A stretch of 64,000 nt of DNA from Paenibacillus caui (GCF_019904135.1 NZ_JAIOGQ010000005.1:62001-126000); one strand, 5' to 3'; counted from the stretch's first letter, positions 25,394 through 34,294 are shown. Notes: a model not told the origin generated them from the sequence alone. A program made the numbers and translations.

Positions 25394-26332
25394 TTGGCGC
25401 AGGCTAGACTTGAAGTAGAGAGAGAGACTGGCGGGGGATTCGGACGTTTTTTGTTTTTTGTAACACCGATTCTGTTCACAGTCGTGCTATTGGGCGTTCT
25501 CCTAACGCTGCTGAATAACAATATCCAGGATAAAGCTTTGAGCCTGCTGAATAAAATTCCTGTGGTGAATCAATGGATTCCCGATTCCGAAAAGGACAAG
25601 CTGGACGCTAAGAGCAACCCGGCCAATCAGGAAAAAAGCTCGGAGGCAACAATCAAGGAACTGAAGGCTCAGCTGGACGAACGGCAGAAGGAAGTTCAGA
25701 AGGCCAACGAGCAGACGGCACAGCAGACACGGAAAGTAAATGAACTGCAGAGCAAGCTGGATACGGTAGCTCAGGAGAATGAGCAGAAGGCCCAGGCTGC
25801 CGAAAATGAAGCTGCTCAAAACTACCAGAAGGAAGTCAAAAAGCTGGCTCAGTTGTACAGCGATATGAATGCTGGCAAAGCGGCCGCGATCATGAGCAAT
25901 TTGACAACTGATGAAAACATTCTTCTATTAAAGTCCATGAACAATGAGAGCAAGGCGGCCATTCTCGAAAAAATGGATCCCAAAACGGCTGCCGACATCT
26001 CGATCCGTCTAAAAGACGCCGAGGATTCGGAGGATTTGGCCATTGCCGCGCTGCAATCGAGACTGAAGAAGGAAAGCTTAAGCAGCCTGGCGGCGAAAAC
26101 CTCAACGGCAGTAACAGGTCTTGACAGCACACAGATCAGTCAAACCTTTGCAACCATGGATCCCGTAAAAGCGGCCACGTTGCTGCTGCAGACCGACAAA
26201 ATCAGCCCGGAGAAGACGCTCAGTATTTTGCATGCTGTAGATGATTCTACCCGCTCCAAAATATTGGCTGCGATGTCCGACGAGGATGAAGCCGAAGCCG
26301 CCAAGATTTTGAACAAGCTGGTGAGCAAATAG
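25394..26332 (+). CDS. MotE-like membrane coiled-coil protein (YlxF position)
   Basis: The protein has 312 residues from a TTG at 25394 after AAGGAGGG. Residues about 18-42 form one membrane segment (FLFFVTPILFTVVLLGVLLT). A long Glu/Gln/Lys coiled coil covers about 85-160. The rest holds MgtE-N-like or FliG-like helical repeats: first LYSDMNAGKAAAIMSNLTTD, then, after a linker, FATMDPVKAATLLLQTDKIS. It sits where B. subtilis has ylxF. MotE-type proteins chaperone or stabilise stator function in other bacteria, so a motor-related role is plausible. The apparent duplication of the C-terminal helical unit is noted as a finding. Confidence 0.82.
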   Translation: MAQARLEVERETGGGFGRFLFFVTPILFTVVLLGVLLTLLNNNIQDKALSLLNKIPVVNQWIPDSEKDKLDAKSNPANQEKSSEATIKELKAQLDERQKEVQKANEQTAQQTRKVNELQSKLDTVAQENEQKAQAAENEAAQNYQKEVKKLAQLYSDMNAGKAAAIMSNLTTDENILLLKSMNNESKAAILEKMDPKTAADISIRLKDAEDSEDLAIAALQSRLKKESLSSLAAKTSTAVTGLDSTQISQTFATMDPVKAATLLLQTDKISPEKTLSILHAVDDSTRSKILAAMSDEDEAEAAKILNKLVSK

Positions 26333-26380
26333 AGCGAAGCAGTAGCTTTGAACCGGATGTGAAAGGAGGTGAGAAATCAA

Positions 26381-27805
26381 ATGAGCACCATTCCAGGAAC
26401 AACCGTCAGCGCGCCTTCAAGCGCAGGCAAATCAACCGTTGCAGCTTCAAATGGGAAAGGCCAAGAGCAGGCGGGGAAAACGTCTAGCGCAATTGGTGCA
26501 GCGGAGAATGCAAATTCAAGCACAGCTGCAAATGGAAGCGATAAAGGAAAAAGTGTTGCCGGCAGCGGTTCGGCTTTTGGAAAAACATTGCTGCAGTATA
26601 TTTTAAACCCTGCTGCATCTGCAGAAGCTGCATCTGCGGATGATACGCTTGGCCCGAATCTGGCGGAGTCCTTAACAGGACTTGCGAAAGGAGAATCGGC
26701 CGCCGGTACGGGACTTAGCCAAAATATGGATGGACTTCAGAATATTCTTGATGCGCTTTCGGAGCTTTTACAGAACAATTCTGAACTGGATCAAGCCATT
26801 GCAAGCGATCCTGCGCTTATCGCTCAGCTGCAAAGCTGGATTCAGCAGGCCATGCTCTTGCTGCAGGGAACAGACGCAGCGCAGATGCAGCAGGCAAGCG
26901 AAGGCGGCAATGGCACCGGGCTGTCTCTACTTGCTTCGCAGCCGGAAACCTTGCGTTTTGCCGTACAAGACACGCTTCATATGCTTAAAGAGCAGCTAAA
27001 CCGTCTTGGATCGCAAGGCAGTGCAGGCTCCGCGTCCTTTAGCGAGCTGATTCAATCGCTGCAAAAAACGCTGGGCCAGTTCGTCAAGCTGCCGTCAGAG
27101 CAGATCCAGCAGCCAGGGCAGCACGTTTTTCCAATCAGCGGATCTGCTTCAGGTGAAGGAGCCGCACACGCTGTAGTAACGGCAGCGGCCACTGCAGGCG
27201 ATGAAAATCCTGCGGATCAGCATGATGCTTTTGAAGGTAACGGCGGTAACAGCGCGAACATTGTTACGGCAGGCCAACTTCAACTGCGCGACGGATCTGC
27301 AGCTCCCGCTAAAGTGAGCACGCCCGTTCCAGTTGAAAGGTTTGCGCAGGAAATGACCGGCTTTGTGGTCAGCAAGCTGGATATTGTAAAGCTGCAAGGC
27401 ATGTCAGAAGCTAAGATTTCCTTATTCCCGGAACATTTGGGACATGTAGATGTAAGAATCACGCTTCATAACGGACAAGTTGTGGCCCAGTTTATAACCG
27501 AGCATGCTTTCGCCAAGGATTCGCTTGAACAGCAAATGACCCAGCTGCGAGCTGCCTTGCAATCCCAAGGGCTCCAGGTAGAGAAGCTTGAGGTTACTCA
27601 AAATTCATCTCTTTCTTCCCAAATGTATCAGGATGGAAGACAATCCGGCGCCGGTTCCCAGCAGCGTCAAAACAACAAACGCCGTGAAACGGGCGGTGAC
27701 GAAGCTTTAGCCACCCTGGATACGATGGAGGAATGGAATGAATGGGTTCGTGAAGTACAGTCCAAACAGGCTGATTACGGAAGCTCGTTCATTGCCAAAG
27801 CCTAG
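26381..27805 (+). CDS. fliK: flagellar hook-length control protein FliK
   Basis: FliK is a secreted ruler that measures the hook and then switches the export gate by contacting FlhB. The ATG at 26381 follows AAAGGAGGTG and gives 474 residues. The first 330 are low-complexity (Ser, Ala, Gly, Gln), as expected for an unfolded ruler. The conserved C-terminal domain (about 335-425) contains AKISLFPEHLGHVDVRITL followed by the helix LEQQMTQLRAALQSQGLQVE. The Gln/Asn/Ser-rich tail follows. A second FliK-type C-domain is present in the protein at 4671. Confidence 0.95.
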   Translation: MSTIPGTTVSAPSSAGKSTVAASNGKGQEQAGKTSSAIGAAENANSSTAANGSDKGKSVAGSGSAFGKTLLQYILNPAASAEAASADDTLGPNLAESLTGLAKGESAAGTGLSQNMDGLQNILDALSELLQNNSELDQAIASDPALIAQLQSWIQQAMLLLQGTDAAQMQQASEGGNGTGLSLLASQPETLRFAVQDTLHMLKEQLNRLGSQGSAGSASFSELIQSLQKTLGQFVKLPSEQIQQPGQHVFPISGSASGEGAAHAVVTAAATAGDENPADQHDAFEGNGGNSANIVTAGQLQLRDGSAAPAKVSTPVPVERFAQEMTGFVVSKLDIVKLQGMSEAKISLFPEHLGHVDVRITLHNGQVVAQFITEHAFAKDSLEQQMTQLRAALQSQGLQVEKLEVTQNSSLSSQMYQDGRQSGAGSQQRQNNKRRETGGDEALATLDTMEEWNEWVREVQSKQADYGSSFIAKA

Positions 27806-27843
27806 TTTACACATTTAAAGAAAATGAGAAAGGAGGCAGCCGG

Positions 27844-28377
27844 ATGGCGGATAGTATTCCAACAGGCGTAGCTTGGCCCAATTATTCGGCTTCGAATGTG
27901 CAGGCCGCTTCGAAGAAAGATAATCAGACCATGGGCAAGGATCAGTTCTTGAAGATTCTGATCACGCAGCTGCAAAATCAGGATCCGATGCAGCCGCTGG
28001 AGGATAAAGAATTTATTGCCCAAATGGCGCAGTTTACTTCCGTTGAGCAGCTTATGAATATCTCTTCGCAGCTGACTGCAATGAACCAATCATTGGGCAG
28101 CGTGTCGGGCCTGATCGGTAAACAGGTAACCTGGATGCAAGAAAGTACAGACGGTTCATCCGAGTACAATGTGGATGGATCTTCCGCAAGCGGTACGTAT
28201 ACGACAGGCATTGTGGATTCGATTGTAATCAGGTCGGGCGTGCAATATGCCAAGATTGGAAGCAGCGAAGTTCCGCTGGATCAAATTTTGCAGATCGATA
28301 ATCCAGGCGATTCGGGACAGGATGGCAGCGGCTCGGATAGCAGTGCTGAGGATTCCGGTGCAGAGAGTGCGTCATGA
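27844..28377 (+). CDS. flgD: flagellar hook assembly (cap) protein FlgD
   Basis: FlgD forms the scaffold cap at the tip of the growing hook. The 177-residue protein has the family signature MGKDQFLKILITQLQNQDPM and PLEDKEFIAQMAQFTSVEQL in its first half. The second half carries short beta stretches (VTWMQESTDGSSE and PLDQILQIDNPG) and ends in an acidic Ser/Asp-rich tail of unknown use. AAAGGAGG precedes the ATG. The stop overlaps the start of the next gene. Confidence 0.97.
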   Translation: MADSIPTGVAWPNYSASNVQAASKKDNQTMGKDQFLKILITQLQNQDPMQPLEDKEFIAQMAQFTSVEQLMNISSQLTAMNQSLGSVSGLIGKQVTWMQESTDGSSEYNVDGSSASGTYTTGIVDSIVIRSGVQYAKIGSSEVPLDQILQIDNPGDSGQDGSGSDSSAEDSGAESAS

Positions 28378-28757
28378 ATGAACCCATCCAAGTAGGACGC
28401 TTGTATCCGGGGCGACTTCAGCCGGGCATACTGCAGCAGCAGAGCGGCAAGCTTGCCGGTTCGGATGGAAGTGCTACATTTAAAGAGCTTCTGGGTCATG
28501 AACTGGTTCGCTTCAGCAATCATGCGGCCAAGCGCATGGAACAGCGCGGAATTGAGCTTAGACCGGAGCAGCTCGGTAAAATCGGACAAGCGATTGATAA
28601 CGCAGCTGCCAAGGGAGCGAAAGAATCGCTTATTTTGATGAAGGACATGGCTTTTATCGTTAACGTAGGCAACCGAACCGTCGTAACAGCCATGGACGGA
28701 AACAGCATGAAAGATAACGTATTTACGCAGATCGACAGCGCGGTAATTATTAATTGA
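28374..28757 (+). CDS. flagellar operon protein of the TIGR02530 family
   Basis: This 127-residue soluble protein belongs to a conserved family found only in flagellar operons, between flgD and the hook gene. Its function is not settled. The conserved core reads FSNHAAKRMEQRGIELRPEQ and then KGAKESLILMKDMAFIVNV, ending in a pattern with TVVTAMDG and an Asn/Val/Phe-rich tail. The ATG overlaps the flgD stop (ATGA), so translation is coupled. A role in hook assembly is inferred from context only. Confidence 0.88.
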   Translation: MNEPIQVGRLYPGRLQPGILQQQSGKLAGSDGSATFKELLGHELVRFSNHAAKRMEQRGIELRPEQLGKIGQAIDNAAAKGAKESLILMKDMAFIVNVGNRTVVTAMDGNSMKDNVFTQIDSAVIIN

Positions 28758-28851
28758 CACCATTAGCTGGCCCGGTTACGGAGAGCTAATCAACAGGCTT
28801 GCAGATCGACTGATGCAGGCAATTGGACCGTAAAAAAGGAGGAAATGTCAA

Positions 28852-29670
28852 ATGTTAAGATCCATGTATTCCGGGGTTTCCGGTATGCGCGGTTTTCAAA
28901 CCAAGCTGGACGTTATCGGCAACAATATCGCGAATGTAAATACCGTTGGCTTTAAATCCGGCAGAGTTATGTTTAAGGATATTATGAGCCAAACCGTATC
29001 CGGCGTTACAGCGCCAACGGAAGGTGAAGTTGGCGGGGTTAACGCCAAACAGATCGGACTCGGCGTTTCGATCGGTTCCATCGATACGAATCATACGTCA
29101 GGAAGTGCTCAAACGACAAACAACCCTCTTGATCTCCGAATTGACGGCGATGGTTTCTTTCTGGTCAAGCTTTCCCCGGACCAAGAGACCCCATATCTGA
29201 CAAGAGCCGGGGATTTTCATCTGGACGCAGCACGCAATCTCGTCACATCTGACGGCATGCTGGTGATGGACTCGGGTGGCGAACCTATCACGATTGGTGC
29301 AGATGTTACGGCTTTTACCATCGCCCAGGACGGGACAATTGTTCAGAAAATGGCTGACGGAACAACCGCTCCCGGAGTTTCCATCGGCGTTGCAAAAGTT
29401 ACAAACCCTGAGGGTCTGGAGAAAATTGGAGGAAACCTGTACCGGATGACTCTGAATGCCAATGCCGATGGAGCGCTTGAACCGACCACGGGCAACAATG
29501 CCGAAATCGGAACCGGGGCGATTATCTCCGGACAGCTTGAAATGTCCAACGTAGATTTGACCGGCGAGTTTACCGAGATGATCGTGGCACAGCGCGGCTT
29601 CCAGGCCAACTCCCGCATTATCACCACTTCGGACGAAGTTCTTCAAGAAGTCGTTAACCTGAAACGTTAG
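28852..29670 (+). CDS. flgE: flagellar hook protein FlgE (FlgG-like in older annotation)
   Basis: This protein builds the flexible hook. At 272 residues it matches the short B. subtilis hook protein, first called FlgG and later shown to be the hook protein FlgE. The N-terminal axial signature is MLRSMYSGVSGMRGFQTKLD with NNIANVNTVGFKSGR, the middle shows LRIDGDGFFLVK, and the C-terminus has VDLTGEFTEMIVAQRGFQAN. AAAGGAGG precedes the ATG. Two GC-rich inverted repeats follow the stop. Confidence 0.94.
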   Translation: MLRSMYSGVSGMRGFQTKLDVIGNNIANVNTVGFKSGRVMFKDIMSQTVSGVTAPTEGEVGGVNAKQIGLGVSIGSIDTNHTSGSAQTTNNPLDLRIDGDGFFLVKLSPDQETPYLTRAGDFHLDAARNLVTSDGMLVMDSGGEPITIGADVTAFTIAQDGTIVQKMADGTTAPGVSIGVAKVTNPEGLEKIGGNLYRMTLNANADGALEPTTGNNAEIGTGAIISGQLEMSNVDLTGEFTEMIVAQRGFQANSRIITTSDEVLQEVVNLKR

Positions 29671-29683
29671 TGATTAAATAGAC

Positions 29684-29721
29684 GGGGAAGGGGCACCTTC
29701 CCCGGAAATTTCCGGGAGGGG
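29684..29721 (+). promoter_or_regulatory. overlapping hairpins covering the swrD ribosome-binding site
   Basis: GGGGAAGG (29684-29691) pairs with CCTTCCCC (29696-29703) over a GGCA loop. The perfect palindrome CCCGGAAATTTCCGGG (29701-29716) begins inside the right arm of that hairpin, so the two structures exclude each other in RNA. The palindrome's right arm takes in the first bases of the ribosome site GGGAGGGG (29714-29721) of swrD. This could tune translation of the downstream gene or protect transcript ends inside the operon. Confidence 0.5.
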
Positions 29722-29726
29722 CGCCA

Positions 29727-29951
29727 ATGATTTCAGTAACAAGAATAAACGGTTCTCCATTTTGGATAAATGCCCTAATGATAGAATCCGTTGAAGAAAC
29801 ACCGGACACTTACATAACGCTAGTGACCGGCAAGCGAATGATCGTTTTGGAGAAGGCGGCAGAGGTGCTGAAGAAAATCCAAGAGTACTATACGGAAATT
29901 GGGATTCATGCAGCAACTATTAAAGTGCAACAAACGGAGGAATTGTCATGA
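29727..29951 (+). CDS. swrD: FlbD-family swarming/motor protein SwrD
   Basis: SwrD (YlzI) is a small FlbD-family protein that B. subtilis needs for full stator torque and swarming. The 74-residue protein has the family core VTRINGSPFWINALMIESVE and TYITLVTGKRMIVLEKAAEV. GGGAGGGG lies five bases before the ATG. The gene ends by overlapping fliL by four bases. Its ribosome site is embedded in an inverted repeat. Confidence 0.93.
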   Translation: MISVTRINGSPFWINALMIESVEETPDTYITLVTGKRMIVLEKAAEVLKKIQEYYTEIGIHAATIKVQQTEELS

Positions 29952-30409
29952 AAAAAATGTTTCCTTGGCTGATAACGATGCTGTTATCAATTACACTGAT
30001 CGCATTAGCAGCATTCCTTATCGTCAAACCGGGTACCGATCAGGCTGAAGGCTCTTCTAACAAGCAAGGGGGGGTATTCAAGAAACTGTCGGCTGAAGAA
30101 ATTGTAGAAACTACATCTGTCATTGAGGATATCAAAACGAATTTGTCGGATCCGAGTTACGTCGTCAGCATGAATCTGGCATTTCAATTGAACAATGGGA
30201 AGGCAAAAGAATCCTTTGACAAAATTGCGGAGTATAAAGTCAAGCCGATTATTATTAAAACACTTGCTGATAAGAAGCCGGAGGAGCTTGCCGGAGCCAA
30301 AGGAAAAGACCAACTGTGCACAGAACTGCTTAACCAAATTGACAAGGTGCTGCCGGAAGGAAGCTTGGCTCAGATTGACATTACTTACTTTATTGTTACA
30401 TCGATTTAA
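29948..30409 (+). CDS. fliL: flagellar basal-body-associated protein FliL
   Basis: FliL is a single-pass membrane protein that surrounds the stator units and supports torque. The 153-residue protein has a membrane segment at about 7-26 (LITMLLSITLIALAAFLIV) and an external domain containing SDPSYVVSMNLAFQLNNGKA. The final helix leads to IDITYFIVTSI, the usual end. ATG overlaps the swrD stop. Confidence 0.95.
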   Translation: MKKMFPWLITMLLSITLIALAAFLIVKPGTDQAEGSSNKQGGVFKKLSAEEIVETTSVIEDIKTNLSDPSYVVSMNLAFQLNNGKAKESFDKIAEYKVKPIIIKTLADKKPEELAGAKGKDQLCTELLNQIDKVLPEGSLAQIDITYFIVTSI

Positions 30410-30454
30410 ATAAGAATAAAGCCGGTTTCAAGTTTTTGAAGGGGGTGAGATATT

Positions 30455-31453
30455 TTGGTAGATGTATTATCACAGAATGAAATCGATGCGCTGCTGGCCG
30501 CGCTGTCTTCCGGTGAAATGGATGCCGAGGAATTGAAGAAGGAAGATACGCAAAGAAAAATCCGTTCATATGATTTCAAGCGTGCGGTCCGGTTCTCGAA
30601 GGATCATATCCGCAGCTTGACAAGAATTCATGAGAACTTTGCACGTTATCTCACTACCTACTTCTCGGCACAGCTTCGGACTTTTGTTCAAATTAATGTC
30701 GTCCAGGTTGAACAATTGCCTTACGACGAATTTATCAGATCCATTCCTAAAATGACGATCCTTAATATTTTCGAAGCTGAACCGCTTGAAGGAAGAATGG
30801 TACTGGAAGTTCATCCTAATGTAGCTTATGCCATGCTGGACAGGCTGCTCGGAGGAACGGGCACAGCTCCTTCCAAAATCAATTCTCTGACCGAAATTGA
30901 AACGATTATAATGGAGAGAATTTTCAGCCGTGCCTTTGAAAGTTTGCAGGAAGCGTGGAAAACGGTAATCGATATTTCGCCGAGAATGGAAGCGCTGGAA
31001 ACAAATCCGCAGTTTATGCAGATCGTATCGCCGAATGAAACGATTGCACTTATTTCGCTCAGTACAAAAATCGGGGACACATCCGGGATGATCAATCTTT
31101 GTATCCCGCATGTCGTCATAGAACCTATAATGCCAAAGCTCTCTGTTCACCACTGGTTTGTATCCCAGAAGAAATCGAGAGCGCCGGAGGAAGTAGACGC
31201 CCTGCAAGCAAGAGTCAGCAAAGCCAAGCTTCCGATCGTAGCCGAGCTTGGGGAGTCCAGGCTCACGATCCGTGAATTTCTTGGCCTTACGGCCGGAGAT
31301 GTCATTTCTCTGAATAAGCCGGTAAATGATGGCCTTTCGATCCGTGTAGGGGAAAGACTGAAGTATACAGGCAGTCCGGGTACGATCAAGGATCGGGTTG
31401 CCGTTCAAATTGATGAGATTGTCAGTGAAGGAGTTGAAGAACTTGACGAGTAA
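30455..31453 (+). CDS. fliM: flagellar motor switch protein FliM
   Basis: FliM forms the middle of the C-ring and binds phosphorylated CheY. The protein has 332 residues from a TTG at 30455 after GGGGGTGAG. The N-terminal CheY-binding peptide is LSQNEIDALLAAL. The middle CheC-like domain lies at about 40-230 and the C-terminal SpoA domain has LGESRLTIREFLGLTAGDVI. The last 11 bases overlap fliY. Confidence 0.98.
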   Translation: MVDVLSQNEIDALLAALSSGEMDAEELKKEDTQRKIRSYDFKRAVRFSKDHIRSLTRIHENFARYLTTYFSAQLRTFVQINVVQVEQLPYDEFIRSIPKMTILNIFEAEPLEGRMVLEVHPNVAYAMLDRLLGGTGTAPSKINSLTEIETIIMERIFSRAFESLQEAWKTVIDISPRMEALETNPQFMQIVSPNETIALISLSTKIGDTSGMINLCIPHVVIEPIMPKLSVHHWFVSQKKSRAPEEVDALQARVSKAKLPIVAELGESRLTIREFLGLTAGDVISLNKPVNDGLSIRVGERLKYTGSPGTIKDRVAVQIDEIVSEGVEELDE

Positions 31454-32618
31454 AGATTATTTGTCCCAGGAAGAGATCGATGCCCTCTTGAAACAGGCAG
31501 GCCAGGAAACGCCTGAACCGACAGTTAACGATTATTTGACTCCGCTTGAACAAGATGCTTTAGGCGAGATTGGAAATATCACTTTCGGCAGCGCGGCAAC
31601 GGCCCTCTCTGCTTTGCTCAGTAAAAAAGTGGATATCACCACGCCGAGAGTTTCCATTATAAAACGCTCCAACTTTGAATCGGAGTTTCCAAAGCCGCAT
31701 GTAGCTGTGCATGTAACTTATGTAGATGGTTTTCAAGGGATCAACTCTCTTGTCATCAAGAAGCGGGATGCTCAGGTTATAGCTGATCTGATGCTCGGCG
31801 GAGAAGGAAACCCGGCAGATGAAGAGCTTAATGAAATTCATATTAGCGCCGTGCAAGAAGCAATGAATCAAATGATGGGTTCGTCTGCAACTTCCATGTC
31901 CACGATCTTTAACCGATTCGTGAACATTTCGCCACCGGCCATTGATATTCTGAATATACAGAGCGGAGATGGAATTTCGAACCTTCCGCCCGATGAAACG
32001 CTGATCAAAATATCGTTCCGCCTGACGATTGGAAATTTGATTGATTCAACGATCATGCAGCTTCTTCCGGTGCAGTTTGCCAAAGAAATGGTTAAAAGCC
32101 TCATCGGCGGAACATCGGAGACGTCAGCTGCTTCGAGCGAAGCAGCGGCAGCCTTGGAAGCTCCGGCTCTCTCTGCCGAGACTTCAGTGCCTATGGCCCA
32201 GGCTCTGCAGCAGCACAACAATTACAATCCGGCTATGACGTCGCCCGGACAGGGCTACGCACACCCTCAGCATTACGGAGCCGCTGCTGGCCGAAACGTT
32301 AACGTACAGCCAGTTCAGTTCTCTAATTTGCAGGCACCGGCCTTTGATCAGATCGATGAAAATAATTTGAACTTATTAATGGACATACCCCTTAAAGTCA
32401 CCGTAGAATTAGGTAGAACCCAGAAGCAAATTAAGGATATCCTGGAATTGTCTCAAGGTTCAATTATCGAGCTGGACAAGCTGGCAGGTGAACCTGTAGA
32501 TATTCTGGTAAATAACAAACTGATCGCCAAAGGCGAAGTTGTCGTTATCGATGAGAACTTTGGCGTTCGCGTTACCGATATCGTTAGCCAATGGGACCGA
32601 ATTCAAAATTTACAATAG
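31443..32618 (+). CDS. fliY: flagellar motor switch phosphatase FliY
   Basis: FliY is the Gram-positive C-ring protein that combines a FliN-type C-terminus with a CheC-type CheY-P phosphatase domain. The TTG start at 31443 overlaps fliM and follows GTGAAGGAG; it gives 391 residues. Near the N-terminus is a second CheY-binding motif, LSQEEIDALLKQA. Both phosphatase motifs (E, two residues, N) are intact: DALGEIGNITFGSAATALSA and AVQEAMNQMMGSSATSMSTI. A Pro/Gln/Asn-rich linker (about 225-305) leads to the SpoA domain with VELGRTQKQIKDILEL. Confidence 0.96.
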   Translation: MTSKDYLSQEEIDALLKQAGQETPEPTVNDYLTPLEQDALGEIGNITFGSAATALSALLSKKVDITTPRVSIIKRSNFESEFPKPHVAVHVTYVDGFQGINSLVIKKRDAQVIADLMLGGEGNPADEELNEIHISAVQEAMNQMMGSSATSMSTIFNRFVNISPPAIDILNIQSGDGISNLPPDETLIKISFRLTIGNLIDSTIMQLLPVQFAKEMVKSLIGGTSETSAASSEAAAALEAPALSAETSVPMAQALQQHNNYNPAMTSPGQGYAHPQHYGAAAGRNVNVQPVQFSNLQAPAFDQIDENNLNLLMDIPLKVTVELGRTQKQIKDILELSQGSIIELDKLAGEPVDILVNNKLIAKGEVVVIDENFGVRVTDIVSQWDRIQNLQ

Positions 32619-32645
32619 AGAAGATCTCAGGAGGGACTATTATCC

Positions 32646-33011
32646 ATGGCAAACCGAATTTTGATTGTAGACGATGCAGCATTTATGAGAATGATGATCC
32701 GAGATATTTTGACAAAAAACGGATTTGAGGTTGTAGGCGAAGCGCAGGATGGGGCGCAGGCAATTGAAAAATATAAGGAACTCCGTCCGGACCTCATTAC
32801 GATGGATATAACGATGCCTGAAATGGACGGAATTGCAGCATTGAAAGAAATCAAAAAGATCGATAACGCGGCAAAAGTCATCATGTGCTCGGCGATGGGC
32901 CAGCAGGCCATGGTTATCGATGCCATTCAAGCAGGCGCCAAGGACTTTATCGTGAAGCCGTTCCAATCCGACCGGGTTATTGAAGCCATTAACAAAACGC
33001 TCGGAGTTTAG
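32646..33011 (+). CDS. cheY: chemotaxis response regulator CheY
   Basis: CheY is a single receiver domain of 121 residues that carries the phosphoryl group from CheA to the FliM/FliY switch; in Bacilli CheY-P promotes smooth swimming. The acidic pocket is Asp9/Asp10 (LIVDDAAFMR), the phosphorylated residue is Asp54 (DLITMDITMPEMDG), and the conserved lysine is in DFIVKPF. CAGGAGGGA precedes the ATG. Confidence 0.97.
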   Translation: MANRILIVDDAAFMRMMIRDILTKNGFEVVGEAQDGAQAIEKYKELRPDLITMDITMPEMDGIAALKEIKKIDNAAKVIMCSAMGQQAMVIDAIQAGAKDFIVKPFQSDRVIEAINKTLGV

Positions 33012-33023
33012 GACTGATATATT

Positions 33024-33542
33024 ATGACGGAACAGCCAGCGCCAGACTATTCAAGCTCGGTTGGAAATATCATTACGGTTATTGTTGTCCTGGCGGTCAT
33101 CATTGTTCTTATCGTACTTCTGATCCGTTTCCTGGGAAATCGGAATCACGCCATGTCCAAAAGCCGCTCCATTCGCACGCTTGTTGCGGTAGGACTTGGT
33201 CCGAGCAAGTCGCTTCAAGTGCTGGATATCGGCGGAAGTATTTATATCGTGGGTGTAGGTGATGACGTTACGCTTATTGACAAAATCACGGATCCGGCAG
33301 AGGCAGCTCTGCTGATCGGGAATTTTGAAGAAGGGGCTGCCGATTTCTCGAAGCTGTCTTCCATCGTTTCGGCCATTACCTCCCGCTTTCGGAAAGAAGA
33401 CCCTCCTGTGGAGGAAGAAATAGACGAAGCCGCTTTTCACGAGGTATTTGAGTCAAAGCTGAGAAAGCTGCCGAATCGGAAACAGCAGGTCAAAGAGATC
33501 CTGCAGGAGGAACAATCTACAGATCGGTTGAGGGACTCATGA
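33024..33542 (+). CDS. fliO: flagellar export gate protein FliO (FliZ of B. subtilis)
   Basis: FliO helps assemble the FliP ring of the export gate. The 172-residue protein has one membrane segment at about 14-38 (ITVIVVLAVIIVLIVLLI), then the FliO domain with RSIRTLVAVGLGPSKSLQVL and YIVGVGDDVTLIDKI. A charged cytoplasmic tail follows. Unlike the B. subtilis protein it has no long signal-peptide-bearing external N-terminus. The end overlaps fliP by four bases. Confidence 0.92.
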   Translation: MTEQPAPDYSSSVGNIITVIVVLAVIIVLIVLLIRFLGNRNHAMSKSRSIRTLVAVGLGPSKSLQVLDIGGSIYIVGVGDDVTLIDKITDPAEAALLIGNFEEGAADFSKLSSIVSAITSRFRKEDPPVEEEIDEAAFHEVFESKLRKLPNRKQQVKEILQEEQSTDRLRDS

Positions 33543-34294
33543 AAAAAAAGCTTGTTATGATTGCATTGCTGCTGATGCTTTTCAGCGTTTTCTCGGTAAC
33601 GGCGGCTGCGGCCGATCCGATTCCGAACGTTAACATCCAGGTCGGAGATTCGGGAGGAAAGCCGAGCACTAGCTCGCTTTCCATTCTGCTGCTGGTAACG
33701 GTGCTGAGTGTGGCGCCCGCTATTTTGGTACTGATGACAAGTTTTACGCGGATCGTTGTTGTGCTTGGATTTGTAAGAAGCTCGCTCGGCACACAGACGA
33801 CGCCTCCCAATCAGGTGCTGATCGGGCTCGCTCTGTTTATGACTCTGTTCGTGATGAGTCCAACGTTGTCCGATGTAAATAAGGTGGCGCTGCAGCCTTA
33901 TCTGAAGGGTCAGATCAGCCAAACGCAGGCGCTCGAAAAAGCGGCTGTTCCGATGAAAAAGTTCATGTATTCCCATACGCGGAACAAAGATCTTCAGCTA
34001 TTCCTGAGCTATACCAAGACCGAGAAGCCAAAAAGCTATGAAGATATCCCGATTACGGTGCTAGTACCGGCGTATGCGATCAGCGAATTGAAGACTGCAT
34101 TTCAAATGGGCTTTATGATCTATATTCCTTTTCTGATCATCGATATTGTAGTCTCGAGCACGCTGATGGCGATGGGGATGATGATGCTTCCTCCGGTCAT
34201 GATTTCCCTGCCATTTAAAATCCTGCTGTTTGTTCTGGTTGACGGCTGGTATCTGGTTGTGAAATCGTTGCTGCAGAGCTTTGGCGCAACTTGA
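33539..34294 (+). CDS. fliP: flagellar export gate protein FliP
   Basis: FliP forms the pentameric core of the export channel. The 251-residue protein has a cleavable signal peptide (KKKLVMIALLLMLFSVFSV to the Ala run near residue 23), a short external segment, then four membrane helices with the family blocks ILVLMTSFTRIVVVLGFVRS and GFMIYIPFLIIDIVVSSTLM. ATG overlaps the fliO stop. Confidence 0.98.
   Translation: MKKKLVMIALLLMLFSVFSVTAAAADPIPNVNIQVGDSGGKPSTSSLSILLLVTVLSVAPAILVLMTSFTRIVVVLGFVRSSLGTQTTPPNQVLIGLALFMTLFVMSPTLSDVNKVALQPYLKGQISQTQALEKAAVPMKKFMYSHTRNKDLQLFLSYTKTEKPKSYEDIPITVLVPAYAISELKTAFQMGFMIYIPFLIIDIVVSSTLMAMGMMMLPPVMISLPFKILLFVLVDGWYLVVKSLLQSFGAT

Noticed and set aside
28763-28792. 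TTAGCT/AGCTAA inverted repeat between the TIGR02530 gene and flgE as a terminator
   Set aside because: The stem is only six bases with a wide loop and no T-run, and the operon continues through it.
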